Assembly (NCBI GenBank): GCA_009927445.1
Contig: RFMZ01000288.1
Span: 1 to 64,000, forward strand
Source: Betaproteobacteria bacterium
GTDB taxonomy: Bacteria > Pseudomonadota > Gammaproteobacteria > Burkholderiales > Burkholderiaceae
Reading direction: 5' to 3'
Length of the DNA stretch: 64,000 bases
Part shown: positions 9,196 to 19,835 of the stretch, in pieces
Numbering within the stretch: position 1 is the stretch's first letter
Layout of the letters: the number at the start of each line of letters is the position of its first letter
Position numbers and translations under genes: made by a program
Notes under the pieces: generated by a model
The model's input: the letters and a program-made list of their open reading frames with translations, nothing else
What the model was told of the DNA's origin: nothing
The model's database searches: none

Positions 9196-9951
9196 TTACA
9201 TTCTAAAATTTTCGCCAAGATAAACCCTACGGACACTATCATTTTCGATAATTTCGCTTGGCAAACCTTGGGCAAGTACGGTACCATCATTGATGATGTA
9301 TGCATGATCACAAATCCCGAGGGTTTCGCGAACATTATGATCTGTGATCAACACCCCGATATTACGTTCAGTTAAAAATCGAATAATTCGTTGAATTTCA
9401 CCAACTGCGATGGGATCTACGCCAGCGAAAGGCTCATCGAGTAGGATAAATTTGGGGTTAGTTGCTAACGCCCGAGCGATTTCGACTCGCCGCCGTTCTC
9501 CGCCAGAAAGCGATAGAGCTGGATTGTTACGCAGATGAGAAATTTGTAATTCATCTAATAACTCATTGAGACGCGCATGAATAGCGCTGCGTGTCAGGCG
9601 CTGACCACTACTGGTGATTTGGAGTTCTAGAACAGCTTTGATGTTCTCGGAGACAGAAAGCTTTCTAAAAATAGAAGCTTCTTGGGGTAAATACGATAAA
9701 CCCATTTTGGAACGTTCGTGAATCGGTAAGCCACTAATCAGTTGCTTATCTAAGGTAATACGGCCTTTGTCTGCTGGTATGAGACCTACAATCATATAAA
9801 AAGAAGTTGTTTTACCCGCTCCATTTGGGCCCAAAAGGCCAACAATCTCGCCAGTTTTTACTTCCAGTGCCACGTCTTTGACAACCATGCGTTTGCCGTA
9901 GGTCTTTTGCAGACCTGTTGCGATTAAAGAGGATGGATTGGAGGATTGCAC
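9196..9951 (-). CDS. lptB: LPS export ABC transporter ATP-binding protein
   Basis: The cytoplasmic ATPase of LptB2FGC, which extracts LPS from the inner membrane. The 251-residue protein has Walker A GPNGAGKT (41-48), Q-loop YLPQEASIF, signature LSGGE (148-152), Walker B ILLDEP (169-174) and the H-loop ITDHNVRET. It is downstream of lptA in the kdsD-kdsC-lptC-lptA-lptB order seen across proteobacteria. LptF and LptG are not in the window. Confidence 0.96.
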   Translation of the reverse strand: MQSSNPSSLIATGLQKTYGKRMVVKDVALEVKTGEIVGLLGPNGAGKTTSFYMIVGLIPADKGRITLDKQLISGLPIHERSKMGLSYLPQEASIFRKLSVSENIKAVLELQITSSGQRLTRSAIHARLNELLDELQISHLRNNPALSLSGGERRRVEIARALATNPKFILLDEPFAGVDPIAVGEIQRIIRFLTERNIGVLITDHNVRETLGICDHAYIINDGTVLAQGLPSEIIENDSVRRVYLGENFRM

Positions 9952-9963
9952 GAGGTGAATGTT

Positions 9964-10584
9964 TTAGGGGGTATTTTTTAATTCGAGGGACACTTGGGTT
10001 TTGGAGCCCATCACAGATTTCACAGGTTTTGGAGGGATTGGTGGGGTTACTCCCAAAGACTCTTTTTTGCTCAAGGGATTTTCAGACGGAACTTTTGAGA
10101 GCGACAAGGCGACATATTTTTCAGTATAGAGATCATACTCAATTTTTTCGGCAACGAGTTTATCTTTCCAAGTACTTAAATTTTTTCGAAGAGTATATGC
10201 TTGGCCAGAAATTAACAGCATGTCTGTTTTTGCCTCATAGATAATTAACTCGCCCTCACCATAGATAAATTCAATTTTAGGACCATCTAATTGCTGTGTA
10301 AATTGCGCAAGTTCCTTGGAGTTTCCAATCACGGAAATCTTTTGATATCCCTCCGGATCAACCACGATAACTGCTTTATCCCCTTGGACTAGCATACTAC
10401 CCTTAGTGATTTTGACATTACCCGTCAAGATATACTCTTGGGAGACATCATTAAAGTCGGCCGCATCAGAGGATAGTTTCGTTGCTTGTTCTTTATCAGA
10501 CTTCAGAGCAAGACTTGGATGGCTGATGAATAAGCAATTAGTTGCTAGCACTAGTACTAGAAAGTATTTTTTAAATAAAACCAT
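9964..10584 (-). CDS. lptA: LPS transport periplasmic bridge protein LptA
   Basis: Forms the periplasmic bridge that carries LPS from LptC to LptD. The 206-residue protein begins with a signal peptide (hydrophobic residues about 7-24, likely cut after SLA) and an OstA/LptA beta-jellyroll domain (about 35-160) containing the repeat-like YILTGNVKITKGSMLVQGDK. The C-terminal Pro-rich tail is variable in the family. It overlaps lptC by one base and precedes lptB by 12 bases. Confidence 0.93.
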   Translation of the reverse strand: MVLFKKYFLVLVLATNCLFISHPSLALKSDKEQATKLSSDAADFNDVSQEYILTGNVKITKGSMLVQGDKAVIVVDPEGYQKISVIGNSKELAQFTQQLDGPKIEFIYGEGELIIYEAKTDMLLISGQAYTLRKNLSTWKDKLVAEKIEYDLYTEKYVALSLSKVPSENPLSKKESLGVTPPIPPKPVKSVMGSKTQVSLELKNTP

Positions 10585-11240
10585 TACCGCAAGGAGTTCC
10601 GATTCGTATCACTAGCAGCAATTGAGCCTTTAACATCGCCGCGCATCGATATAGACTGATCTATATTGTTATAAACCGCTCCTTGACTGGCTGTCATGAC
10701 GGATTCACCGCGCTCTATAAGGACTGGTAAATGCGTAATGAGACGGTCTTCATTCACAAAAACTTTTAAATAGTTAGAGCTTAGTAGGAGTGATGGATCA
10801 ATAACTGCCCCAGTTGTACCTAATTGTTGGGGTCGGGAAACCTCGGCTTGATCGAATAATTCCACGATATCTAGATCGCCATTAATCTGGCCAGTTTTTG
10901 CTTGAATCGTCAGGGGTGGAGATTTCGAATTAAATAAGCGTAGCCGAGGAACCTTGACATCGATGGACGCATCGTCAGCATAGTGCTTAAACTCTTTGCC
11001 TAATAGCCGATATTTCGTAGAGCCGTCTAAATTTAGAACCGTGAGTTTCGCGTTGATAAAAATATAGTCTGGCTCATGCTTTTTTTTGGCGGGTGCCAGC
11101 AAGGCTTCATCTTGCGTATTTTTCTGTAAAAACCAAAATGAGACAAGGGTCAGCGCTGCCATGATAAAAATAGGTACTAAGCGAATACCTAGAGTGACTA
11201 TCAAGTCACGAGCACTCAATAGTGCAGCGGACAATCTCAT
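10584..11240 (-). CDS. lptC: LPS export inner-membrane protein LptC
   Basis: A bitopic membrane protein that receives LPS from LptB2FG and hands it to LptA. The 218 residues comprise a short cytoplasmic part, one membrane helix (about 21-40) and a periplasmic beta-jellyroll domain with the family pattern YRLLGKEFKHYADD. It overlaps kdsC by 4 bases and lptA by one base, so expression is tightly coupled. Confidence 0.9.
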   Translation of the reverse strand: MRLSAALLSARDLIVTLGIRLVPIFIMAALTLVSFWFLQKNTQDEALLAPAKKKHEPDYIFINAKLTVLNLDGSTKYRLLGKEFKHYADDASIDVKVPRLRLFNSKSPPLTIQAKTGQINGDLDIVELFDQAEVSRPQQLGTTGAVIDPSLLLSSNYLKVFVNEDRLITHLPVLIERGESVMTASQGAVYNNIDQSISMRGDVKGSIAASDTNRNSLR

Positions 11241-11800
11241 TGGCAGGACTCAAGAAGCAGTTTGTTGTAGCAATCTTGTGCTCGTAAGATCAAGTCACAG
11301 ACCTCTCTAACCGCTCCTTGACCACCGTTGCGGGTACAGATGTAATGTGCAATCTTTTTCACTTCGTCATGCGCTTGCGCTGGACAGGCTGCTAAACCAA
11401 CTTGTTTCAGTACGCCCAAATCAGGCCAATCATCCCCTATTGCTGCACATTGCTTGGGAGTTAATTGTAAGTCTTGAAGAAGTGTGTGTAAAACTAGGGT
11501 CTTTTTTTCAACGCCTAAAAAGATATGCTCTAAACCCAAACTTTGGGCGCGCTTTTGAACCATCTCAGATTTTCTACCTGAGATGATTGCACATTTGAGC
11601 CCAATACTTTGGAGCATTTTTAAACCGTGCCCATCTAGACTATCAAATACCTTGACATGTTCCAGACCATCTGCACTAATGAATAAGGATCCATCAGTCA
11701 GGACTCCATCAACATCGAGGATGAGCAGTTTAATCTGTTGAGCTTTTTCTATTGCCTGTGGAAATCGTTCAAGAGAATTTGTTTGAAAAGTATTGGCCAA
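11237..11800 (-). CDS. kdsC: 3-deoxy-D-manno-octulosonate 8-phosphate phosphatase
   Basis: Releases Kdo from Kdo 8-phosphate, the third step of Kdo synthesis for LPS. The 187-residue C0-type HAD enzyme has the nucleophile motif LDVDGVLTDG (Asp29 and Asp31), the ISGRKSEMV motif II and the GDDWPDLGVL motif IV. A tetrameric enzyme without a cap domain is expected for this length. It sits 9 bases after kdsD. Confidence 0.95.
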   Translation of the reverse strand: MANTFQTNSLERFPQAIEKAQQIKLLILDVDGVLTDGSLFISADGLEHVKVFDSLDGHGLKMLQSIGLKCAIISGRKSEMVQKRAQSLGLEHIFLGVEKKTLVLHTLLQDLQLTPKQCAAIGDDWPDLGVLKQVGLAACPAQAHDEVKKIAHYICTRNGGQGAVREVCDLILRAQDCYNKLLLESCQ

Positions 11801-11809
11801 CTGGATACC

Positions 11810-12805
11810 TTAAATAATTTTGGAGGCGAGAAGATCATGCATACTAAGAACACCTTCTAATTTACCATGCACATCGACCACTAGTAGATGATTGATCCGA
11901 AAACGTTCCATGATTTCGACAGCTTGAGCTGCCAGGATGTCTTTGGAGATATTTCGTGGATGATGGGTCATGACATCCTGGAGATGAACCCCTTCTAGTG
12001 ATAGGGATTTTTCGAGCATACGGCGCAGGTCACCATCTGTAAAAATTCCTTGGACTTGTTCTTGATCATCAATAATTACAGTCATGCCAAGGCGTTTTTT
12101 AGAGATCTCAAAAAGAGCTTCTTTTATATTTGCATTGACATGGGTCATGGGGATATCGGTCCCACTTCTCATGACGTCTTTGACATGGGTGAGTAGTCTA
12201 CGACCTAGGCTACCCCCAGGATGAGAGCGGGCGAAGTCATCAGCCCGAAAGTCACGCGCGTCTAAAAGAACAATTGCTAGGGCGTCTCCTAGAGCTAGCG
12301 TAGCGGTTGTACTAGCAGTTGGAGCAAGGTTGAAGGGGCAGGCTTCTTTTTCAATACCCACATCTAAGTGCACATCGGCGAGTTTGGCTAGGGTGGAGGA
12401 TGAATTACCTGTCATCGCAATTAATTTGGCTCCCATCCGTTTGATTTGGGGAACGATGGTGAGCAGTTCTACAGTTTCACCAGAATAGGACAGTGCCAGA
12501 AAGATATCAGTTTGTTGAATCATTCCTAAGTCGCCATGACTTGCTTCAGCTGGATGCACAAAAAATGCGGGCGTACCTGTTGAAGCGAAAGTGGCGGCAA
12601 TTTTATTGGCGATGTGCCCAGATTTACCCATACCGGAAACCACTACGCGGCCGGCACATGGAAGAATGAGTTCAATGGCAGATAAAAATGCTTGTCCGTG
12701 AATTTCTTGATCTAGACGAAGTCGCAGTTGATCAATACCAGTACTTTCAATTTGTAGGGTATTTTTCGCTAAATCCAAAAATTTTTCATTTTGTTTTACT
12801 ATCAT
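11810..12805 (-). CDS. kdsD: D-arabinose 5-phosphate isomerase
   Basis: Converts ribulose 5-phosphate to arabinose 5-phosphate, the first step of Kdo synthesis. The 331-residue protein has an N-terminal SIS sugar-isomerase domain (about 30-170, with VVSGMGKSGHIANKIAATFA and HPAEASHGDLG) and two C-terminal CBS domains (about 200-331). I chose the ATG at 12805 (MIVKQNEKF); an in-frame ATG ten codons upstream would run into the divergent kef gene. The distance to the divergent start is only 12 bases. Confidence 0.93.
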   Translation of the reverse strand: MIVKQNEKFLDLAKNTLQIESTGIDQLRLRLDQEIHGQAFLSAIELILPCAGRVVVSGMGKSGHIANKIAATFASTGTPAFFVHPAEASHGDLGMIQQTDIFLALSYSGETVELLTIVPQIKRMGAKLIAMTGNSSSTLAKLADVHLDVGIEKEACPFNLAPTASTTATLALGDALAIVLLDARDFRADDFARSHPGGSLGRRLLTHVKDVMRSGTDIPMTHVNANIKEALFEISKKRLGMTVIIDDQEQVQGIFTDGDLRRMLEKSLSLEGVHLQDVMTHHPRNISKDILAAQAVEIMERFRINHLLVVDVHGKLEGVLSMHDLLASKII

Positions 12806-12817
12806 AGTAATCAGTAT

Positions 12818-14821
12818 ATGCCCTCTATCTTGCAAATCACTCTGACTTTACTTGCCTCTGCTCTAGGTGGAGTTTTGCTATCGAGAATTTTAAACTTACC
12901 ACCCATATTAGGTTATTTAGTTGTTGGTCTATTGATTGGTCCAAATGCAGCTAATTTAGCACCAGACAGCGATACAGTAAAGAATTTAGCTGAATTTGGC
13001 GTAGTCTTTTTGATGTTCTCAATTGGCTTGGAGTTTAATCTAGCCAAACTCAAGTCGATGCGCCAGATCGTCTTTCGGTTTGGCGCTAGTCAAGTATTTT
13101 TAACGATGTTACTAACTATTCCAGCCGGGTACTTATTGCGGTTTTTAATACCCTTACCAATGCCCTGGCACGTTCTTTTTGCTTTAGGTGGAGCAGTTGC
13201 GATGTCATCAACAGCGATTGTTATTAAGGCGTTATCTGAGAGAGGCGAATTAGATACTGAGCATGGCAAAAATGTCATTGGCGTATTACTATTCCAGGAT
13301 TTAGTGGTTATTCTCTTATTAATTTTGATACCTTCGCTGGGAAAAAATCCGGGTGATATTGCTTTGGCACTCACTTTAGCAAGTATTAAAGTCACGGTTG
13401 CACTCACTTTAATTTTCATTGTTGGTCAAAAGCTATTTAGCTCCTGGTTTCGGGTGGTAGCTAATTTTCGATCACAAGAATTGTTCATGCTCAATGTCTT
13501 GCTAGTTTCGATTGGCATGGCTGGCCTGACGGAACATTTTGGATTGTCTATGGCCTTAGGGGCTTTTATGGCCGGGATGCTGATTGCTGAGACGCCCTAC
13601 CGCCATCAGGTGGAGCAAAGTATTGAGTCATTTAGAGACATTTTATTAGGGCTCTTCTTTATTACGGTTGGTATGTTGGTAGATTTTCAGGTGGTTTTGC
13701 GAGATTTCCATTTAGTATTATTTTTATTCTTTGGCGCGCTCGCCTTGAAGTTCGTGATTATTACTAGCTTAGCAAAGCGCTTTGGTTCTTCAACCGGAGT
13801 GGCTTTGCGAACGGGCTTGTGTTTAACTCAGGCTGGCGAGTTTGGTTTTGTCTTGATTAATCAATTAGACAGTCTCGATTGGATCGATCCCGATTTGTCA
13901 CAAGCGGTGATGGCCGCAATGCTTTTATCCATGTTAGTTGCCCCAATTCTAATTCAATATAGCGATCGGATTGTTTTAAGGTTTTCTCGCAACGAATGGT
14001 TGACTCAGTCTGTTCAACTAACCAAGATAGTGACGCAGACCATACAGCATGATCAACACGTTATTATTTGTGGTTTTGGTATTACCGGACAGCACGTGGC
14101 CAACTTACTCGAGCAAGAGGGTATCCACTACGTTGCCTTAGATGCAGATCCTGACCGTGTGCAAGAGGCCAGTGATGCAGGTAAATCAGTCGTTTATGGC
14201 GCCTACGGAGTAAAAGGGCTCATTGCTGCAGGCATTGCAAGAGCGAAGGTTGTTGTCATCGCATTTAATCATATTGAAGAGTCAGCGCACTTAATTAGGC
14301 AGATTGAGGAGCTACACCCTGGTATTGCAATTATTGTTCGGGCGAGTGATGACAGTGATATGGAGTTATTACAAAAAGCTGGGGCAACACAGGTGATCCC
14401 TGAAAAAATAGAAGGGGGGCTGATGTTAGCGGCGCATACTTTAAGCGTTCTTGGAGTTCCAATTCGCAGGGTGATGCGACGCATTACCGAGGCGCGTGAA
14501 AATCGGTATGGTAAGCTCAAAGGACACTTTCCTAGCGCTGAAGAAGATGACGGCGATAGCCCAGAGTCTATTCGATTACATACAATTCGACTGGGACCAA
14601 ATATGCGCGGCATTCATCAGACCTTATCATTTATCGAACAAACTGGGGCTGTTGTGCAGAGTTTGAGGCGCAAAGAAAATAAAATGGCGGCGACTTTTAA
14701 GCAGATTATTTTAGAGCCCAATTTAGTCATACTGGAAGACGATATCTTAGTTCTTCTAGGTAATATAGCTTCACTTGAGGCCGCCGAAAAACTAATCACC
14801 AAGCCGATCAAAACCCTATAA
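12818..14821 (+). CDS. Kef-type monovalent cation:proton antiporter (CPA2)
   Basis: A membrane exchanger of K+ or Na+ for protons, related to KefB/KefC/YbaL. The 667 residues comprise about 12 membrane helices (to about residue 380), including the pore motif [11 protein letters not shown], a cytoplasmic TrkA-N/RCK NAD-binding domain (about 405-520, with [17 protein letters not shown]) and a TrkA-C domain at the end. The start is the ATG at 12818 (MPSILQIT); an upstream in-frame TTG lies inside kdsD. The same neighbour next to kdsD is common in proteobacteria. The 3' end overlaps the convergent uvrA by 6 bases. The exact ion is not determinable. Confidence 0.9.
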   Translation: MPSILQITLTLLASALGGVLLSRILNLPPILGYLVVGLLIGPNAANLAPDSDTVKNLAEFGVVFLMFSIGLEFNLAKLKSMRQIVFRFGASQVFLTMLLTIPAGYLLRFLIPLPMPWHVLFALGGAVAMSSTAIVIKALSERGELDTEHGKNVIGVLLFQDLVVILLLILIPSLGKNPGDIALALTLASIKVTVALTLIFIVGQKLFSSWFRVVANFRSQELFMLNVLLVSIGMAGLTEHFGLSMALGAFMAGMLIAETPYRHQVEQSIESFRDILLGLFFITVGMLVDFQVVLRDFHLVLFLFFGALALKFVIITSLAKRFGSSTGVALRTGLCLTQAGEFGFVLINQLDSLDWIDPDLSQAVMAAMLLSMLVAPILIQYSDRIVLRFSRNEWLTQSVQLTKIVTQTIQHDQHVIICGFGITGQHVANLLEQEGIHYVALDADPDRVQEASDAGKSVVYGAYGVKGLIAAGIARAKVVVIAFNHIEESAHLIRQIEELHPGIAIIVRASDDSDMELLQKAGATQVIPEKIEGGLMLAAHTLSVLGVPIRRVMRRITEARENRYGKLKGHFPSAEEDDGDSPESIRLHTIRLGPNMRGIHQTLSFIEQTGAVVQSLRRKENKMAATFKQIILEPNLVILEDDILVLLGNIASLEAAEKLITKPIKTL

Positions 14822-17670
14822 AAGAGGTTTGAGATATTTACCGGTAAAACTATCTTTTGATTTAACTACTGTTTCTGGGCTACCCTGAGCAATTATGAAG
14901 CCACCTCCAAAACCACCTTCTGGACCCATATCGATCAGCCAATCGGCTGTTTTAAGTACATCCAGATTGTGTTCAATAATCAAGATCGTATTACCTTGTT
15001 TTCGTAAAGAATGAATTACTTCCAGAAGTAATTGGATATCTTGAAAATGAAGTCCAGTAGTTGGTTCATCCAAAATATACAGCGTGCGCCCGTATCTCGT
15101 TTGGATAGCTCAAGAGATAGTTTGACGCGTTGCGCCTCCCCCCCTGAAAGCGTTGTAGCGCTTTGGCCTAGTTTGACATAGCCCAGCCCAACATCTAAAA
15201 GTGTTTTGAGTTTGCGGCGAACAATGGGTACTGCTTCAAAGAATTCATGTGCGATTTCGATCGTCATCGACAGAATTTCATGAATATTTTTACCCTTATA
15301 GCGAATATCCAGTGTTTCACGGTTATAGCGTTTGCCGTGACAGACATCGCAGGGCACATAGACATCAGGTAGGAAATGCATTTCAACTTTAATCATCCCA
15401 TCACCTTCGCAGGTATCACAACGCCCACCTTTGACATTAAAGGAGAATCGACCTGTTTCGTAACCCCGCTCACGAGCCGCGGGTACGCCCGCAAATAATT
15501 CTCGAATGGGCGTAAAAAGGCCAGTATAGGTAGCTGGATTTGAGCGGGGCGTTCGACCAATTGGCGACTGATCTACACTAATAATTTTATCGAAGTGCTC
15601 TAAACCGTCGATCGATTCATAAGGTGCCGGTTCGGCTGATGAGCCATATAAATGCTGAGCTACAACATGATGTAGGGTGTCATTAATGAGAGTCGATTTA
15701 CCTGAGCCTGAAACACCACTAATACAAGTTAAAAGACCAACTGGAATTTTGGCAGTGACATTCTTGAGGTTATTTCCTGTGGCGCCTTTGATGGTAATCC
15801 AACGACCATCTGGTTTAAGACGGTTTAGTGGCACGGCAATTTTCTTTTTGCCGGATAAGTATTCACCGGTTAAGGAATTAGAATTATTTTCAATTTCAGT
15901 AGGCGTACCCTGCGCTACAATTTGCCCACCATGCACACCAGCACCTGGGCCGATATCAATCACATAGTTAGAGGCACGAATCATTTCTTCATCGTGTTCT
16001 ACTACTAGGACGGAATTACCCAAATCGCGTAGATGAACCAGCGTTTTAATCAGCCGATCGTTATCGCGTTGATGAAGACCAATGGAGGGCTCATCTAAAA
16101 CATACATCACTCCAGTCAGACCAGAGCCTATTTGTGATGCTAGCCGAATCCTTTGAGACTCACCTCCTGATAAAGTATCTGCACTTCGGTCTAGGGATAA
16201 ATAGCCAAGGCCAACATCATTGAGAAATTTTAAGCGGGCGGAAATTTCTTTAACGATTTTGTCGGCAATTTCTCGTTTAATACCTTTGAGTTCAAGATCA
16301 CAAAAGTATTCATAAGCGGCTTTTAGGGGAAGATTACTTACTTCGAAAATTGCGCGACTAAAAGAGCCCTCACCGACTTTGACATGACGGGCTTCTTTAC
16401 GAAGTCGGCTGCCTTGACAGTCAGGGCAAAGTTTAACATTTTGATAACGCGCCAGTTCCTCGCGGATGGCCATCGAGTCTGTTTCTCGATACCGTCTTTC
16501 GAAGTTAGAAATAATTCCTTCAAAGGTGTGCGGTTTGATTACTGGCAGACCTTTTTCATTGAGGTATTCAAAAGGAATTTTGGTTGCGCCGGAGCCGAAC
16601 AGAATCAGATCTTGCGCTTTTTGTGGAAGACTTTCAAAGGGTTTTTCGATATCAAATTTTGCAAATTTTGCAATATTTTGTAGCATCCGAAAATAAAATT
16701 GATTACGCCGATCCCAGCCTTTGATTGCCCCGGAAGCAAGAGATAATTCACTATGAGCAACTATGCGTTTTGGGTCGAAGAAGGAAATATGACCAAGGCC
16801 ATCACAACTTGGGCAGGCTCCCATTGGATTATTGAACGAGAAGAGTCGTGGCTCTAACTCTTGCAAGGCAAAGGAGCAGATTGGACAGGCAAACTTATTA
16901 GAGAATAAGGCTTCGTTACCAGAATCCATATCGACGGCGAGGGCTCGTCCATCCGCTAATCGAAGGGCTGTTTCTAGGGATTCTGCTAACCGTTGTTTTA
17001 TATCTGCTTTGACTTTAATTCGATCAACGACGACTTCGATAGAGTGTTTTTCATTTTTCTTTAGGGTGGGTAAATCTTCCACTTCAAAGACTTTTGCTTT
17101 GGCCGTATGGGTAGTGCCGCCTCCCGAACGAATTCGAAAGCGCACAAAACCTTGAGATTGCAAATCCTCAAAAAAATCGACAAACTCACCTTTGCGATTG
17201 CTAACAACAGGAGCCAAAATGAGTAATTTAGTATCTTCAGGCAAACCCAAAATATGGTCGACCATTTGGGCAACACTTTGTGCTTCGAGGGGCAGGCCAT
17301 GCTCTGGGCAATGGGGTGTACCTGCTCGCGCAAAGAGGAGACGTAAATAATCATGAATCTCTGTCACTGTTCCGACGGTCGATCGTGGATTATGGCTCGT
17401 GGCTTTTTGTTCAATAGAAATAGCTGGCGAAAGACCCTCAATGGAATCAACATCAGGCTTGTCCATGAGTTGTAAGAATTGTCTGGCATAAGCTGAGAGG
17501 GACTCGACATAACGTCTTTGACCCTCTGCATAAAGGGTATCAAATGCCAGTGAGCTTTTACCTGATCCAGACAGTCCCGTGATCACCACAAGTTGATTAC
17601 GGGGAATATCGAGATTGATATTTTTGAGGTTGTGGGTGCGAGCACCCCTAATTTTTATAGTTTCGTTCAT
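14816..17670 (-). pseudogene. uvrA: Excinuclease ABC subunit A, single-base frameshift near the 3' end
   Basis: UvrA detects bulky DNA lesions in nucleotide excision repair. Joined across the break the product is about 951 residues, the normal length. It has two Walker A loops ([12 protein letters not shown] near residue 33; [11 protein letters not shown] near 640), two ABC signatures and Cys-rich zinc modules (CPIC...CPSC; CDTC...CDVC). After KRDTG the frame breaks near 15087: the sequence reads ACGGGCGCACG where ACG-GGC-CGC-ACG would restore [15 protein letters not shown]. This is loss of one C. The last 85 codons, including Walker B and the H-loop, are intact in the other frame. Either a sequence error or a recent mutation. 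Confidence 0.9.
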
Positions 17671-17706
17671 AATTATCGACTTAACCCATTAATATAGCCC
17701 TTTCTT

Positions 17707-18912
17707 ATGAATCCTTCAGAACTTCGTGCATCTTTAGCCTTATCGAGCATTTTTGCCTTGCGCATGTTAGGCCTATTTCTGATTTTGCCAATTTTTAGTT
17801 TGCACGCCCAAGGCTTGCCTGACGGGGATAACGCCACTTTAGTGGGTTTAACAATGGGTATTTATGGGATGGTACAGGCCTTTTTTCACATTCCCTTAGG
17901 ATTACTTTCAGATCGCTATGGTCGGCGAGTGATTGTGGCATTTGGCTTGTCACTTTTCATTATTGGGGCACTAATTGCCGCCTCCCATGATGATTTATGG
18001 TGGATTATGTTTGGCAGGGCCATTCAGGGGGCCGGGGCCATTTCAGCAGCGATCTCAGCTTGGGTTGCTGACTTGACTCGCGAAGAGGTAAGAACTCGGG
18101 CCATGGCGCTTATTGGCGGTAGTATTGCGATCAGTTTTGCTTTATCCGTAGTAATTGCTACGCCCCTTTACCATGCCTTAGGTATGCCAGGTATTTTTTG
18201 GATGATGGCCATATTAGGATGTATTTCACTGTGGGTAGCCTTGCAATTGGTACCAACAGCAAGCGCGCCGGTGTTGAGCGCCCCTAACGGTGTTCGTGGT
18301 CATCTAAATCAACTAAAGAAGGTATTTCAAAATCCTGAGCTAGTCCGTTTGAATATTGGCGTATTGATTTTGCACACTTCCCAAGTCGCATTATTTTTAG
18401 TGATTCCTAGGCTTTTAGATGAAGTAGGCTTGCCGATAGCAGATCATTGGCTCGTTTATTTATCAGTTTTAGTGGCATCCTTGATCATTATGATGCCAAT
18501 GATGATGCAAGCAGAGCGGAAGAATCGCTTAGCTTTACTGGTGAAAGTTTCTATAGCATTGATGTGCTGCGCTCAAGTATATTTTGCTGTAGTCTTAATC
18601 GGACAATGGAGTAGTGTTTTGAGTCTCTGCATAGGACTTTTAATCTTTTTTATTGGTTTTAATTTATTAGAAGCTCTACAACCATCATTAGTATCAAGAT
18701 ATGCTGGAGAAAATCGTGGTGCAGGGCTTGGTATTTACAATACAACTATGTCAATCGGGCTGTTTTTGGGGGGTATTTTGGGTGGTTGGTTATACGGCAG
18801 TTGGGGGCCTAACTCGATCTTTTATGTAGACATTGGCTTATTAATTGGGTGGCTTATAATTGCACTTGGAATGACAGAGCTCCCCAAAAAAACTAACTCC
18901 TTAAAAATATAA
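17707..18912 (+). CDS. MFS transporter, drug:H+ antiporter-like
   Basis: A 401-residue protein with 12 predicted membrane helices in two halves. The MFS signature GLLSDRYGRRVIVAFG lies between helices 2 and 3 (about 62-77) and the second half has the weaker SRYAGENRGAGLGIYNT equivalent. It resembles the YajR/DHA1 group but lacks a long C-terminal domain. It is divergent from uvrA with 36 bases between the starts. An MFS gene between uvrA and ssb is the usual betaproteobacterial layout. Substrate unknown. Confidence 0.88.
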   Translation: MNPSELRASLALSSIFALRMLGLFLILPIFSLHAQGLPDGDNATLVGLTMGIYGMVQAFFHIPLGLLSDRYGRRVIVAFGLSLFIIGALIAASHDDLWWIMFGRAIQGAGAISAAISAWVADLTREEVRTRAMALIGGSIAISFALSVVIATPLYHALGMPGIFWMMAILGCISLWVALQLVPTASAPVLSAPNGVRGHLNQLKKVFQNPELVRLNIGVLILHTSQVALFLVIPRLLDEVGLPIADHWLVYLSVLVASLIIMMPMMMQAERKNRLALLVKVSIALMCCAQVYFAVVLIGQWSSVLSLCIGLLIFFIGFNLLEALQPSLVSRYAGENRGAGLGIYNTTMSIGLFLGGILGGWLYGSWGPNSIFYVDIGLLIGWLIIALGMTELPKKTNSLKI

Positions 18913-18932
18913 GGGTTATGGGGTTTGGATCT

Positions 18933-18960
18933 TTGATTGCAAAAGTACGTTCATTAAAAT
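18933..18960 (+). promoter_or_regulatory. Possible sigma-70 promoter for ssb
   Basis: TTGATT (18933-18938) and TAAAAT (18955-18960) are separated by 16 bases, 46 bases before the ssb start; a strong Shine-Dalgarno (AGGGGAG) lies between. The match is moderate and the region could also be read through from the MFS gene. Confidence 0.4.
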
Positions 18961-19006
18961 ATGTGTGTAGCTGAATGTTCAGCGCATACTCATAGGGGAG
19001 ATTAGC

Positions 19007-19456
19007 ATGGCATCTGTAAACAAAGTAATTATCGTTGGTAACATTGGGCGCGATCCGGAAACGCGTTATTTACCGAGTGGCGACGCTCTGACTAATATTT
19101 CTGTTGCAACGTCTGATAAGTACAAAGACAAGGCAACTGGTGAGATGAAAGAGAGTACGGAGTGGCACCGGATTACATTTTTTGGCAAATTAGCTGAAAT
19201 CGCCGGTCAGTACTTAAAAAAGGGTTCACAGGTATATGTCGAAGGGCGTTTAAGAACTCGCAAATGGACTGACCAGGCGGGCGTTGAAAAATATACGACA
19301 GAAATTGTCGCTGATTCGATGCAAATGTTGGGTTCACGCATGGGGGAAAACAATGCTGGTTCATCGAATATGAACTCTACCAATAAAGAGCGCAGCGAAA
19401 GTCATGCTGCACCGAGCTCTAGTTTGGGTGCTATGGACGACGATATTCCTTTTTAA
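19007..19456 (+). CDS. ssb: Single-stranded DNA-binding protein
   Basis: Coats single-stranded DNA in replication, recombination and repair. The 149-residue protein has an OB fold (about 3-110, starting [20 protein letters not shown]), a Ser/Asn-rich flexible linker and the conserved acidic tail MDDDIPF, which binds partner proteins. The start has AGGGGAG about 10 bases upstream. ssb next to uvrA is a widely conserved arrangement. Confidence 0.97.
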   Translation: MASVNKVIIVGNIGRDPETRYLPSGDALTNISVATSDKYKDKATGEMKESTEWHRITFFGKLAEIAGQYLKKGSQVYVEGRLRTRKWTDQAGVEKYTTEIVADSMQMLGSRMGENNAGSSNMNSTNKERSESHAAPSSSLGAMDDDIPF

Positions 19457-19771
19457 CGATTGATAATTCGTTGTTTCAAAAGGTCGATAAAAAGGGGCCA
19501 AAAAAAGCAGCATCTTCACAGTAAAAATAAACGAGTAGTCTCCCTCAAAGGGGGGCGCCACAAGAAGTTGCTGAAGAAGTTGCAGAATTGAATCTATCTA
19601 ATCCATTACGGACTGGTTTGAATGAAATCTTATGAATCAACTCCAAATAGATTTTGCTAAAGAACATCAACTGGTGCACCGCGCCATGAAGAGCATTGCG
19701 CGCTAAACTTCTTGTTCAGTTCAAGTCGGTAACAGGAAAAAGATTCATTTATAGATTTACAATCAATAGGT
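19457..19771 (+). other. Gene-poor stretch with two possible coding remnants
   Basis: The 379 bases between ssb and the Bug gene contain no full gene. One open stretch (about 19530-19635) ends in the peptide SNPLRTGLNEIL, and a 24-codon frame MNQLQIDFAKEHQLVHRAMK (19632-19706) follows with an ATGA-type stop/start overlap. The overlap and protein-like composition suggest fragments of two adjacent genes now lost. I do not recognise either family. No other structure is seen except the hairpin at the right end. Confidence 0.35.
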
Positions 19772-19819
19772 TATACTAAAAATTAGAAAAAACGTTGGGA
19801 CAGCACCGCACTGTCCCAA
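19772..19819 (+). promoter_or_regulatory. Putative promoter -10 box and leader hairpin of the Bug gene
   Basis: TATACT (19772-19777) could be a -10 box, with only a poor -35 (near 19748). Downstream a perfect 9-base inverted repeat, TTGGGACAG (19795-19803) and CTGTCCCAA (19811-19819) with a 7-base loop, lies just before the Shine-Dalgarno (AGGGAG, 19828-19833). On the minus strand the same hairpin is followed by a T-run and would look like an intrinsic terminator, but no minus-strand gene feeds it. Confidence 0.45.
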
Positions 19820-19835
19820 TTACAAATAGGGAGCA

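Noticed and set aside
15016-15073. Two separate genes for a split UvrA
   Set aside because: The pieces overlap and join exactly within the [15 protein letters not shown] motif by restoring one base; no ribosome site serves the second piece.
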